Source of the DNA: Candidatus Iainarchaeum sp.
GTDB lineage: Archaea > Iainarchaeota > Iainarchaeia > Iainarchaeales > GCA-2688035
DNA length: 35,401 bases
NCBI GenBank assembly: GCA_002688035.1
Contig: NZBU01000011.1
Location: 1-35,401, forward strand
Reading direction: 5' to 3'
Under the pieces are notes generated by a model. The model did not search any database, had not been told where the DNA came from, and saw nothing but the letters and a program-made list of their open reading frames with translations. Positions within the stretch are counted from its first letter, which is position 1. Each line of letters begins with the position of its first letter. Below are positions 25,264 to 34,838 of this stretch, one piece after another. A program made the position numbers and the translations under genes.

Positions 25264-26925
25264 ATGTTCCTAAACTCCGACAAAGGATTCAATCTTTTTA
25301 CTGCACTAGTGTCTTTTCTACTTATTGCACTAAGCGTTCTACTCATTAATGGAATGATTCAAAGCGAAAGAAGCGCTTCTACTCGAATTAGTCAGGAGCA
25401 AAGCATGGCTGAACTACAAGCAGTTGCAGATATGGCGAGAGCTGATGCAGTGCAAGTTTTCAATTATGGTTTGAGAAAAGCAATTGAGGATTGGATGACT
25501 GATCCACAAACAGGTGGAATCACACTAAACCTTTCGGATGAAAGCTGGGATGATATAAAGAAAAGTTTTGCAGAAGCAAAGTTTGGTGGTGCCGAGGGAA
25601 GAGAGTTCGCACGCTTTACCGCTTCAACCTTGACTGCGCTGTTCTACAGTGAGGCTCACTTCGGAAACTATGGTGTTTCACTGGAAGGGGAATCAACCAT
25701 GGAAGAAATGATTGCAAGGTTGACGGAGAAGAGTGTGGAGGAAGACGATTTTTTTGAAATTGTAGAGTGCCCTAACGGAGATCCAAGGAATTGCCCAAAA
25801 GGAACTTTTTATGTTAACCTAAAAGTTGCAAAGCTCACGCAGCAGGAGTACGAGAACTTGCCGCGCATTAGAGTCATCAACAAGTCTACACGAGATGAGA
25901 TAAAAGAAATTATTTTACCAAGAGCAAACTTCAGAATATATGTTCCGCTCAGAGTCTTTAAAGCAATTGCGGAAGCAAGGGCTCTTGCACACTTTCCACT
26001 AACAAACAATGGGGAAATAAACCCTGGTTCTGATCGCGGCCTTTTCTCCACAAGATTCCACAATGAGATAGAGGAAATGGGTCTTGGAATGTGTGATGCA
26101 GGTTACTGTAGTCCAAGAGGAAACCCGTTTAAGCCGCCTGCAAACCAGCAGTTCTCAGGGAGTGCTTGTCCAGAAGATGAACTTTATGGTGGAGAAGTAC
26201 TTGTTCCAGTACAACTGCCAAATAGGAACGTTGTCGAATATAATGCAAATGATCCAAACAGTGCTTCTCAAAAGAGTGCGAAAAGTGTCATGCAAAAAAT
26301 TGTAAAACAAAGAGTCTGCCAAGTAGCACAGGAAGCAAAGGATGGAGGCTGGATTGATTTTGCCGGGGCAGATGACAAGTTTGAGTTAGAAGCAGGACCT
26401 GACTGCCAGTTCCTAAAAGAGATGGATGTGATCGCAGAGTCAATGTCATCAAAAAATATTACTGCTGCAGAGGGATCTCCAAGTGGAAGCCCAGGAGGGG
26501 GTGGAAGTCCAGGTTATGGTTTGTGTCCGAACAATCCTATTAGAAAAATTGGACTTTACTTGGAAGGTGGAGAAATAAAAACTCCAGACATAAGTTTTAC
26601 CGATCTTCTTTGTGAAGGAGAAGGTGGAACAAATGGGCAAGCGCACTGCACTGAAATAAAAAAAGTAAGTGTGAAAATTTGGTTCAAAGAAACAAATCCA
26701 AATTACATGGTTGACAAGACATCGCAAACAGAAAGAATTTACAGCATTAGACTTTTGGACAATGCATATGTTCCATTCACTGCAAACAAGCAGCAAGGAT
26801 CTCTTGGTGCAACCTGTGCATACCACTCACAGCCACTAGATACTACTTGTCGCTTTGCAGAAGGGTGGACTTGCGCCACACAATTATCAAATGATTTGAA
26901 AGTTCAGGGTTGTGCGCCAGCCTAA
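25264..26925 (+). CDS. Large pilin-like protein, possible GspK-type tip subunit (553 aa)
   Basis: The N-terminus MFLNSDKGFNLFTALVSFLL has a basic KG site followed by F and a hydrophobic helix (about 10-29), then a polar amphipathic stretch (QSERSASTRISQEQSM). This is a type IV pilin-like layout with no glutamate at +5. At 553 residues it is far larger than the other pilins. GspK, the tip minor pseudopilin of type II secretion, is also oversized and likewise lacks the glutamate, so a tip role is plausible by analogy. A glycine/serine/proline linker lies near residue 403-418, and the final 140 residues are cysteine-rich. It sits between two giant genes. Another reading is an unrelated N-anchored surface protein. 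Confidence 0.75.
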   Translation: MFLNSDKGFNLFTALVSFLLIALSVLLINGMIQSERSASTRISQEQSMAELQAVADMARADAVQVFNYGLRKAIEDWMTDPQTGGITLNLSDESWDDIKKSFAEAKFGGAEGREFARFTASTLTALFYSEAHFGNYGVSLEGESTMEEMIARLTEKSVEEDDFFEIVECPNGDPRNCPKGTFYVNLKVAKLTQQEYENLPRIRVINKSTRDEIKEIILPRANFRIYVPLRVFKAIAEARALAHFPLTNNGEINPGSDRGLFSTRFHNEIEEMGLGMCDAGYCSPRGNPFKPPANQQFSGSACPEDELYGGEVLVPVQLPNRNVVEYNANDPNSASQKSAKSVMQKIVKQRVCQVAQEAKDGGWIDFAGADDKFELEAGPDCQFLKEMDVIAESMSSKNITAAEGSPSGSPGGGGSPGYGLCPNNPIRKIGLYLEGGEIKTPDISFTDLLCEGEGGTNGQAHCTEIKKVSVKIWFKETNPNYMVDKTSQTERIYSIRLLDNAYVPFTANKQQGSLGATCAYHSQPLDTTCRFAEGWTCATQLSNDLKVQGCAPA

Positions 26926-26953
26926 AAGACAAAAACAATTATAAACAAGGAAG

Positions 26954-26989
26954 ACCTATTCATTATCGATTTTCCTGTGGGGAATAGGT
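26954..26989. other. Inverted repeat between large pilin-like gene and giant B
   Basis: ACCTATTC (26954-26961) pairs with GAATAGGT (26982-26989) over a 20-base loop. It lies 29 bases after the stop at 26925 and about 18 bases before the TATA region of giant B. It may be an operator dyad or an RNA hairpin; there is no T-run after it, so it is not a standard terminator. Confidence 0.4.
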
Positions 26990-27006
26990 TAATAAAGATT
27001 AAATGA

Positions 27007-27017
27007 GATATAATAAT
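27007..27017 (+). promoter_or_regulatory. TATA box of giant B gene
   Basis: GATATAATAAT is centred about 29 bases before ATG 27041. With no ribosome binding site visible, a leaderless or near-leaderless mRNA is expected. Confidence 0.45.
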
Positions 27018-27040
27018 ATAGAGTTATAAAGTGAATAACC

Positions 27041-30000
27041 ATGGCCTTGAATGACGTTTATTTGCAACTCGAAGATAAGTACTATTCAGTCGTCGACTGG
27101 CTTGACAAAAAAGGCATTTCACTATACCCTTTGATTGATGCTATTGAATCAAAGAACATTCCTTCTTTTCCAGTTCTCACAATTATTGCTTTACTAATTG
27201 TTATCGCAATCGGATTTATTGCAATGACCCTTTTGGTTCCAACTGCGACAATTACTTTTGCTATAACAGATTCTGATGATGGTTTGGCGGTTTCAGGAGC
27301 CGAAATAACCGCGTCTTTTGGAGATCAAACTGTAACCGCACTAACAAATGATGACGGAATGGGCATTATTGTTTTGCCCTTGGGAGTTGATGTTACTATC
27401 AGCATTGTAAAAGAAGGGTTTGATGAGGAGACAACTTCCTTTACTGCAGATGCTTCGACTCAGAAGGCTATTATATTAATAAAAGAAATAGAGATGCTCT
27501 CGAAAACAATACAGTTGATGAACTCTAATACAAACGAGTTGCTTCAAAAACCAGTTACACTAAACTTTAGTTGTTCAAATCCAAGCGTTGATTTTACTGC
27601 AACAGAGAGTACAAGTAATGGTTTAATTGAATTGGATGTTCCTGCTGACTGTGGAAATCTTATTGCGCAGCCTGCAGCCGGCTTTAGTGTTGCTGATGGA
27701 ATAATTAGCATTGAGGATGCTGCCCCACAACTCTTACTGCAAGAGGATGCGGGAGAGACAGGAACTGTAGCAGTTTATGTTGAGGATGCTGAGGGAGAAA
27801 GCGTTGCAGGAGTAACTGTAAGATTATTGAGAAGCGATGGAGTAGAACAGCAGATAGAATACAGCAGTAGTGCTGGTTCAGCAGTTTTCGAGAAAATTCC
27901 AACAGGAAGCTACTACATCATAGTGCACGATAGACAGGGAAGATATGCAGAATTTGACAGTTCACTTTCAGGGGATGTGAAAAGCCTTGCTGTTAATGAG
28001 AGAATTGAATTTAGCATTGCGCTTGATGAGAGCGTTGCAGGTACAATAAAGGTTTTGGTAAAGGATTCTGAAACTCAGCAACCAGTTTCAAATGCACAAG
28101 TAAGACTTAAGAAAGACAATACTGTAAGAGACGCACAGTACACTGATGACGACGGAGAACTAGAGTTTAATGTTCAGGAGAACATTGGTTTTGATCTTGA
28201 AGTAAATCACGCTAGTTACCTTATTGCAACACTCAACAATGTGAGTCCTGGAACAAGTTTCAACGAAATTTTCCTAGAACCTGCGACCAGTGGAAACAGC
28301 CAAGCACTTGTAGTTGAGGTAAATGATTCTAGAGGAAATCCGATTGATGGGGTAAAGCTTGTTTTGAAAGAAAGCGATGGCACAATAGTTGGAAGTGCTA
28401 AGGTAACAGGCTTTGATGGGAAGGCAGAATTCACAAACCTGGCTTTGGAAACATACTATGTTTATGCAATAAAGAAGGGCTTTGAGGGAAAGAACAGCAA
28501 CCCAATCACAATACAGGCAAGACAAGACAACAGCCTCTTAATCGTACTTGATATTGGATTTGGAGACATTGAAGTAAAGGTTCTTGATGATAAGGGAGAG
28601 CCAGTGCAAGGCGCGCTAGTTGAAATGCACAACATTGTTTCCGAAGAACAAGAGGAAGAAGCAATTACAAACATTGAGGGGCTTGCAGTATTCAATGTAA
28701 GGGCTGACAAAAAGGTTTACTTTAGAATTGATGCAGATGACGCAATGCTCTACAATACTACGGCTGTTAGCCCTGATGCTGGCGCAAAGCTTACAAAAGA
28801 AGTAAGTGTTGTAAAGGATGTTACAAAGCTTGAAGTTGAATTACTTGGATTGTTCTTAGGTGGAGAAAAGACATTTGGGAGAACTGTGGCAGCAGGCCAA
28901 ACATATGTTGCAAAATTGCTGTTGAAGATTCCAAAAGGAAATAGTTTCAACAAAGCAGGCATACATATTAGAACTGGGAATAGTGAGGACGGCAGAATTA
29001 ACACAATGGAAGAGGATGACTTATACATAAAAGATGTTGATGCAGGAACCCTTGAGAAACTTAAAGGAACATCATTCTATCCCCCAACAGGCTATGGAGA
29101 GGACAGCAAGCACCTTACAACTGGAAATGCCAAATGGACAAATGTTGAGTGGAAAGAGGTAACACAAGGAGTTTACGAGCTTGAGGCTGAGATACAGGTC
29201 AAGGACAACGTGATTTTAGGAGAATTGCTCAAAATATTTTACAGAGGCTGGGGTAAAACTGGAGCATACACAAGATTCCCTGCTGACGCAGAACTTGGTG
29301 GACAAGAAGCAACAGCAAACAAACAAGCACTCTATGCAAACGCAAAGCTTGAAACATACACTGTTGGCCCAACAAACCTTTGTGATTCATTCTTCTGCAA
29401 GAGCTTTACAATAGAGGACTTGAGGAACAACACTAGAATGCGTGTTGTAAATGATTATCCTGCTTCAATCTCAAGCAATTACAAGCTGCGATTTTCAATC
29501 AACAGTATTGGAGATAAGCCACTCCAGAATGCTGAAATAGAAATCGGAAGTGAAAGTGATGGATTAAGGTTTACAAATTACCAAATAACAGATGTTCTTG
29601 GATCAAGCTCAAGCGGAGTAGTGGACGGCTATGTTCTCACAAAGACAATTGGAAACATTCAGAAGGGAAGCGTTGTATCAGGTTCAATCGAATTCGAAAC
29701 AGAGAAAGAGGGAACAAACAAGCTCACAATAATAATTAAGAGCGATCAAATCCCTGTGTTTGAGGATGGCATTGATGTAATGGTTGAAGCAGCAGATCAA
29801 CTCTCACTAGACATAGTACCAAAAGAAATTGTTCCAATGATTGACAACTTGCTTGTTGTAAGAGTAAGCGATGCAAACGAAAGCGGAGTAAGCAATGCGA
29901 TTGTTACTGCAAGCCTTGACAGTACCGTGGTGTTTAGTGGACAGAGCAATGGAGACGGCGAAGCAAGCTTTGAGCTTGAAGCACCTGTCCCAGGACAAGT

Positions 30001-33000
30001 TCTAACAGTAAAAGCAGAGAAAACAGGTTTCAAGCCAATAGAAACAGAAATCGCAATTGATAATAGTATATTACTGGTTACCCCTAGTGAGATAAAAGAA
30101 CTCTTGAATTCTATCCAATCAGAGCAAGAAGTTGGATTGCTACTTAGCAATATGACTGCGATAGGACTTGAAATAGCCGAGGTTACTACTAGCTCAGGAT
30201 TCAGAGACTTAGTGGAAATTTCATTTGAGAATGATCTTATTGGAAAAGATTTGCCGGTTAATAGTGATGAAAACACCTTTGTGACCATAGAATTAACAGA
30301 GGCAGGATTCCTAATTGACGAGCCAGTAACACTTAATGGTGCAATCTCCTTCTATATGAAAGGAGAGGGCATTGAAAGAACATTTGTGACAAACATTCCA
30401 ACCGAAGTAAGAATAGGATTGGGTGGAAATGTTGATGACAGTGACTGTTTAGAACTTATTCCAACCAAGTGGGAAATCGTTACAAGCAGTGACACAACAA
30501 AGAAGCTTGAATTAGAGTTTAAGAACAATTGTAAGGTTGACAATGAAGAAGTTCCACTGCGAGACCTCTCAGTTAAAATAAAGTCCAAGGAAGACAACAT
30601 GCTTGGAACCTTTGTTCTAACAAGCGATATTGCAGGCGGAAACACAGTTACCCTACAAGAGAACTATACCGTGATTACTCCACAGGTTTCAGCAGGACTT
30701 GAGACAACCCTTGAAATAGAGTTCACTCCAAGCAGCGGAATCGATAGTGAGGAAGCAGAGTATGACATTGTGTTTAAAGCAACCAACTTAGCACAAACAG
30801 AGGAAGAAGAGATAGAAAAAGAACTTCCAACAGAAGTATTCCTAAGCGACTTGGACAAATGTATAAAGGTTATTGCAACAGACCCAATTGAGATTAGAAC
30901 ACAGCCATGGAACACAGGTTATGGTCAATACCGTAACACTGGTTATGATCCAACTGGATTTGGTGGAAGCGGAAGCTATGGTGGAGGATACTCAGGCGGA
31001 AGTCTTTACCCTTACAGCAATTATGACGCTCCATACTATACCAGACAATACAATAACAATGACGAAGCTGCCTGGAAACATGGTTTGGAGAACAATGCAT
31101 TTAGAATAGAGAACACTTGTACTGTTTCAGTGGAAATTGATTTAGAAGTCGATCCACTGTTGAAAGCTGATGAGCCAAAGTTCTCTATTGACCCACAGGA
31201 AAGTAAGGACGTTGAACTCGAATCAGGATATAGAATGGGAAAATATACCGTTGATGTTAAAGCAAGAGTACTTGGAAGCAAGGACAAGTTTGCAAAAATT
31301 GAAACACTCAACGTCATTGTGAAACGGCCTGATGAAATTGATAGTGATTGCATAAAACTTGCTCCAACAAAAATCAAGTTGAACAACTTCCTTGGAAAAC
31401 CAGTTTCAGCAAAAATCTACAACTACTGTTATGACAGTGGAGTAATACTTGAGAAAACAGATAGAGTTATAGAATTCAAATGCCAGGTTCCAGGGCAACC
31501 AACCGGAACATTCAACTTTGCAGGAGTAGAAGGACAAAAGATTGAGTTGGCGAATGGTGGCTATTACCCAAGCGCTAGCGGCCCAGACCTATCAAGTGGA
31601 GGACTATACTCTCCAAACGAAAGTTATTCACGAAGTGGAGCTTATGGACAAGGCTATTATAACCAAACAGGACCAGGACAAGGATCATACTACCCAGGTT
31701 CAGAGTATCCTTATGGAAGCAACAACTGGGGTTATGCAGCCTCAGGTGCTGAAGGAACCTGCCCAGTAGTTGATAGTATCTATATTGTAGGAGAGCACAA
31801 GACAGGGGGCGAGGAAGGAAAGACAGTTCAAACCATAGAGTATGAGGTTAAGCCAAACATAAATTACAGAAAACAACTCTGCCAATATAAATCACAGCTA
31901 CCATTCCAAACAGTTGCAGGAGTAAGAATGACTGCTTCCTCTGCATTCTACAGAAGCAATATCAGAGCAACAGCAACAGTGCGCTATAGAAGTGCTTTCG
32001 GAGGTAGTGATTCAGCATACTTCCGCGTAATGATTGAGGATTTATGGGGCTTAGGTGAAACGATTGACGAGTGTATTTCAAAGGCCGGTGGAGGTATACC
32101 ACAAGAGTGCTGGGCAAAAACCAACACTAAAGGTAATCCAGTTGCACCAGTTGAAGCATGCATTAACAAGGGCGCAATGGATTCAACCAAGCAATGGACA
32201 CTTACAAAAGGATTTATTCCAAACTCAGAGTTTGTTGGAGACACTTACACATTCCTACCAAGTGAAGACGTACTGGTAATAAGGCCAGATGCCTGCGGTG
32301 GATTAGATAAGCTTGAGAACATTAAGGGTCAGGTAACACAGGGAGGAGTAACAGTAGGATTTAGTCCGGCAGAGAACTGTGGAAAAGCTTGGAAGATTAA
32401 GGCAACGATTAATAGGTCAGGAATGACTGCGCAGTGCGTGAAGATTGAGACAATGATCACAGCAGACATTGTCAGGCCAGGAACCTGGAGCAGTCCAAAG
32501 AAAACAACTATTCCAGTGAGACTCTTTGTGTTGAACAAGGGAGTGGATGCTAGCAAAGTAGACATTAAGACCTGTGAAGGAAAGACACCAGATGGCGATG
32601 GAGACGGCGATGATGAACAGCCTGATGACAAGATCCTAAAGTGCTCTAGCGGAGAAACTGGAGATAAAGTTTACAAGAAATATGGTTTCGACAAACTGTT
32701 ACTTGACTGGACAGTTGATGCAGTTGCAAAGGACGGAAGCTATGTTTGTGACGAAGTAAATAAGGATGATGGAACCCCAGAAACAAAAACAAAGGCCATC
32801 ACCAATTTCTGTGACGCACTGCAATTCAGCATCGAGCTAAACAAGAAAGGAACAGAGATTGACAACAAGCTTGGAGAAAAAGGAAGTTGGATTGGAGAAT
32901 TGGCCAGCGAAGATATTGTGAAAGAAGCAGTTGACTGTGAGAAAGATGATTGCGCCAACGAGTATAAGAATACCGAGAACCTGTTGAGATGGGTTAAGAA

Positions 33001-34750
33001 GCAGATTGTTGTAGAAGATGACGCTGCAAGCGATGAGAAAAATAAGAAACCAGTGTTCTTCCTGTCATCAAAGAATGACATTTTGAAAGAGGCCAGGGAA
33101 GACGTTATTAAAGCCCTAAAGGACGAGCTGAAAGACGTTAAAACAACCGGCACAAATTACGCTGAAATTGTTGAAAGCACTGATAAAGCATTAAACAGGA
33201 TTGCGAACGAGTCAGCAACCGAGCCATATAAGAGCTTGATAATTGGAATAGTTAAAGTTAAGGATCTGGATTGTACCGGAATTAATGAGAAGGTATGTGC
33301 TGCTATCGGAATAGATGCTCCAATAGTGAAGACTAAGAATAGCTTTGATCACAATGTACTAACATTCAACGAGTATAGAAGACTGCACAATGCGCTTTAT
33401 GAGGCACTAACTGAATCAGATGAAGCCAAGGATAGAGAAGACACGTGTAGAGACGAATCAAACACTACAACCACTGCTGAAAACAAAACTGAAGCTATGG
33501 AATGTGACGTAACACTGAGTGGAACAAAAGTCACAATAAAAACAAGCTTCCTTGTCGAACTACTGAACTCTACCAGCTTTACTATTGGAACACAGCACAC
33601 CAAAGACTTGGCAGAAGTCAAAGAAAATGTATTGAATAATGCTGCTGACTTAGGAACCGATTGGAAGATTAAAGACTGGTATCCAAAGAATGTTGAGTTC
33701 AACTCTTACTTGATTCAGGATGCTTACACCACAGGTTTGAGAGAAGCATTCAAAGAAGATTATAAATCAGTTGCAATGAATTCTTATGCAGATGAAGAGA
33801 AGTGGAAGTTTGAGGGTAAGGGCCTGAAAGCAGGGGACAGCAAAGAATTGGATGACCCAGGAAAATTCCCAATCCTAGTAAACTACAGTTGGGACAGCGA
33901 AGTGTTCACGATTGAATTTAGAAAAGGAACAGATCTTGACGACTTGGAGAAGTATGAGGATAATCCATTCTTCGAACTGCCATTCGATGGAGACCTTGGA
34001 AAGGGAGGGGAAAGAGCAGGTTATGGCGTGAGCTTCAAGGACGCTAAAGAACTTTACATTACTTATGATGAGAAACTCGAGGACGAGGATAACAAGAAGT
34101 TCTTCAATTCCAGTGATGGTTTGAAAGAAGTTGAATTCAAATACGGTGAGAAGTTTGCTGACACTATCTCAGGAACAATCCTTTCAGTTGACGGTGACAA
34201 GTTTATTTATAACCCATCAGTTCCAGTTGTTTTGGAGACTGAGCTTGAGAGTAGAAGTGGAAGTGAAGGACTGCTATACGAGCTTATTGGACCAGATGGA
34301 AAAGAGCTGGCACACAACACAGACTCACTCATACTATGGAAGAACGGAAGCAGCTTCTCAGATGGTAAAGTAAGTAAGACTTCTGGCCAAAACAGTTTGT
34401 GCCAAGAGGTTTCAAGAGAACACTATGGCTTTGTAAAGAGCTTCTCAAGCGACCAGGATATGAAAGGAGTAATCTTCACACCAGTAGCACACTTACACCA
34501 ACTCAGAGTATTTTGCTCACAAGCTGACGCAGACATCCAATCCACTGTTGATGGCGAGGAAGTTGATGAAATAAGCGTTGGAGCAGGCTACAGAAAAGAT
34601 GAAACACTGATAAAACTCAACGAGCCACAGGAGTCAACAGACTTCACACTAGAAAAATTCATTGAAGAAATAAAGAACAAGAAAGTCTGTGTAGACATCA
34701 AGGGCAATGACCTCAGATTGGTCTGGTATGCCAAAGGCTTGATAAGTTAA
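27041..34750 (+). CDS. Giant membrane-tethered Ig-like repeat protein B (2569 aa)
   Basis: A paralogue of giant A. Cytoplasmic tail 1-44 has LEDKYY at 10-15, then a helix at 45-66 and tandem carboxypeptidase-regulatory-like Ig domains to about 630. YRGWG at 734-738 and C781/C786 match giant A within one residue. Cysteine-paired modules lie at C1136-C1164, C1274-C1360 and C1437-C1463, two with the SDC(L/I) signature. Two glycine/tyrosine/serine/asparagine-rich segments (about 1291-1344 and 1505-1574) are absent from giant A. An Asp-rich loop (PDGDGDGDD) near 1850 may bind calcium. The final 700 residues are charged and mixed, without a C-terminal anchor. It is likely a surface stalk or adhesin. 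The start is ATG 27041; its mRNA is probably leaderless. Confidence 0.88.
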   Translation: MALNDVYLQLEDKYYSVVDWLDKKGISLYPLIDAIESKNIPSFPVLTIIALLIVIAIGFIAMTLLVPTATITFAITDSDDGLAVSGAEITASFGDQTVTALTNDDGMGIIVLPLGVDVTISIVKEGFDEETTSFTADASTQKAIILIKEIEMLSKTIQLMNSNTNELLQKPVTLNFSCSNPSVDFTATESTSNGLIELDVPADCGNLIAQPAAGFSVADGIISIEDAAPQLLLQEDAGETGTVAVYVEDAEGESVAGVTVRLLRSDGVEQQIEYSSSAGSAVFEKIPTGSYYIIVHDRQGRYAEFDSSLSGDVKSLAVNERIEFSIALDESVAGTIKVLVKDSETQQPVSNAQVRLKKDNTVRDAQYTDDDGELEFNVQENIGFDLEVNHASYLIATLNNVSPGTSFNEIFLEPATSGNSQALVVEVNDSRGNPIDGVKLVLKESDGTIVGSAKVTGFDGKAEFTNLALETYYVYAIKKGFEGKNSNPITIQARQDNSLLIVLDIGFGDIEVKVLDDKGEPVQGALVEMHNIVSEEQEEEAITNIEGLAVFNVRADKKVYFRIDADDAMLYNTTAVSPDAGAKLTKEVSVVKDVTKLEVELLGLFLGGEKTFGRTVAAGQTYVAKLLLKIPKGNSFNKAGIHIRTGNSEDGRINTMEEDDLYIKDVDAGTLEKLKGTSFYPPTGYGEDSKHLTTGNAKWTNVEWKEVTQGVYELEAEIQVKDNVILGELLKIFYRGWGKTGAYTRFPADAELGGQEATANKQALYANAKLETYTVGPTNLCDSFFCKSFTIEDLRNNTRMRVVNDYPASISSNYKLRFSINSIGDKPLQNAEIEIGSESDGLRFTNYQITDVLGSSSSGVVDGYVLTKTIGNIQKGSVVSGSIEFETEKEGTNKLTIIIKSDQIPVFEDGIDVMVEAADQLSLDIVPKEIVPMIDNLLVVRVSDANESGVSNAIVTASLDSTVVFSGQSNGDGEASFELEAPVPGQVLTVKAEKTGFKPIETEIAIDNSILLVTPSEIKELLNSIQSEQEVGLLLSNMTAIGLEIAEVTTSSGFRDLVEISFENDLIGKDLPVNSDENTFVTIELTEAGFLIDEPVTLNGAISFYMKGEGIERTFVTNIPTEVRIGLGGNVDDSDCLELIPTKWEIVTSSDTTKKLELEFKNNCKVDNEEVPLRDLSVKIKSKEDNMLGTFVLTSDIAGGNTVTLQENYTVITPQVSAGLETTLEIEFTPSSGIDSEEAEYDIVFKATNLAQTEEEEIEKELPTEVFLSDLDKCIKVIATDPIEIRTQPWNTGYGQYRNTGYDPTGFGGSGSYGGGYSGGSLYPYSNYDAPYYTRQYNNNDEAAWKHGLENNAFRIENTCTVSVEIDLEVDPLLKADEPKFSIDPQESKDVELESGYRMGKYTVDVKARVLGSKDKFAKIETLNVIVKRPDEIDSDCIKLAPTKIKLNNFLGKPVSAKIYNYCYDSGVILEKTDRVIEFKCQVPGQPTGTFNFAGVEGQKIELANGGYYPSASGPDLSSGGLYSPNESYSRSGAYGQGYYNQTGPGQGSYYPGSEYPYGSNNWGYAASGAEGTCPVVDSIYIVGEHKTGGEEGKTVQTIEYEVKPNINYRKQLCQYKSQLPFQTVAGVRMTASSAFYRSNIRATATVRYRSAFGGSDSAYFRVMIEDLWGLGETIDECISKAGGGIPQECWAKTNTKGNPVAPVEACINKGAMDSTKQWTLTKGFIPNSEFVGDTYTFLPSEDVLVIRPDACGGLDKLENIKGQVTQGGVTVGFSPAENCGKAWKIKATINRSGMTAQCVKIETMITADIVRPGTWSSPKKTTIPVRLFVLNKGVDASKVDIKTCEGKTPDGDGDGDDEQPDDKILKCSSGETGDKVYKKYGFDKLLLDWTVDAVAKDGSYVCDEVNKDDGTPETKTKAITNFCDALQFSIELNKKGTEIDNKLGEKGSWIGELASEDIVKEAVDCEKDDCANEYKNTENLLRWVKKQIVVEDDAASDEKNKKPVFFLSSKNDILKEAREDVIKALKDELKDVKTTGTNYAEIVESTDKALNRIANESATEPYKSLIIGIVKVKDLDCTGINEKVCAAIGIDAPIVKTKNSFDHNVLTFNEYRRLHNALYEALTESDEAKDREDTCRDESNTTTTAENKTEAMECDVTLSGTKVTIKTSFLVELLNSTSFTIGTQHTKDLAEVKENVLNNAADLGTDWKIKDWYPKNVEFNSYLIQDAYTTGLREAFKEDYKSVAMNSYADEEKWKFEGKGLKAGDSKELDDPGKFPILVNYSWDSEVFTIEFRKGTDLDDLEKYEDNPFFELPFDGDLGKGGERAGYGVSFKDAKELYITYDEKLEDEDNKKFFNSSDGLKEVEFKYGEKFADTISGTILSVDGDKFIYNPSVPVVLETELESRSGSEGLLYELIGPDGKELAHNTDSLILWKNGSSFSDGKVSKTSGQNSLCQEVSREHYGFVKSFSSDQDMKGVIFTPVAHLHQLRVFCSQADADIQSTVDGEEVDEISVGAGYRKDETLIKLNEPQESTDFTLEKFIEEIKNKKVCVDIKGNDLRLVWYAKGLIS

Positions 34751-34768
34751 AACTGTTTCTCTTTTCCC
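34751..34768 (+). terminator. Possible T-rich terminator after giant B
   Basis: A pyrimidine-rich stretch with TTT and TTTT runs follows the stop codon at once. The runs are short, so support is weak. Confidence 0.25.
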
Positions 34769-34792
34769 AGCAAAAGCTTTATTAAGAGGAAA

Positions 34793-34804
34793 AGTATTAA
34801 TACT
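34793..34804. promoter_or_regulatory. 12-bp palindrome, candidate promoter or operator of giant C
   Basis: AGTATTAATACT is a perfect palindrome centred about 40 bases before ATG 34839. If used as the TATA element, the transcript would start near 34825 with a leader of about 14 bases holding GGAAGAGA (34827-34834). It could equally be an operator site. Confidence 0.35.
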
Positions 34805-34838
34805 AAAAAAGTTAATTTATTAATTGGAAGAGATATAC

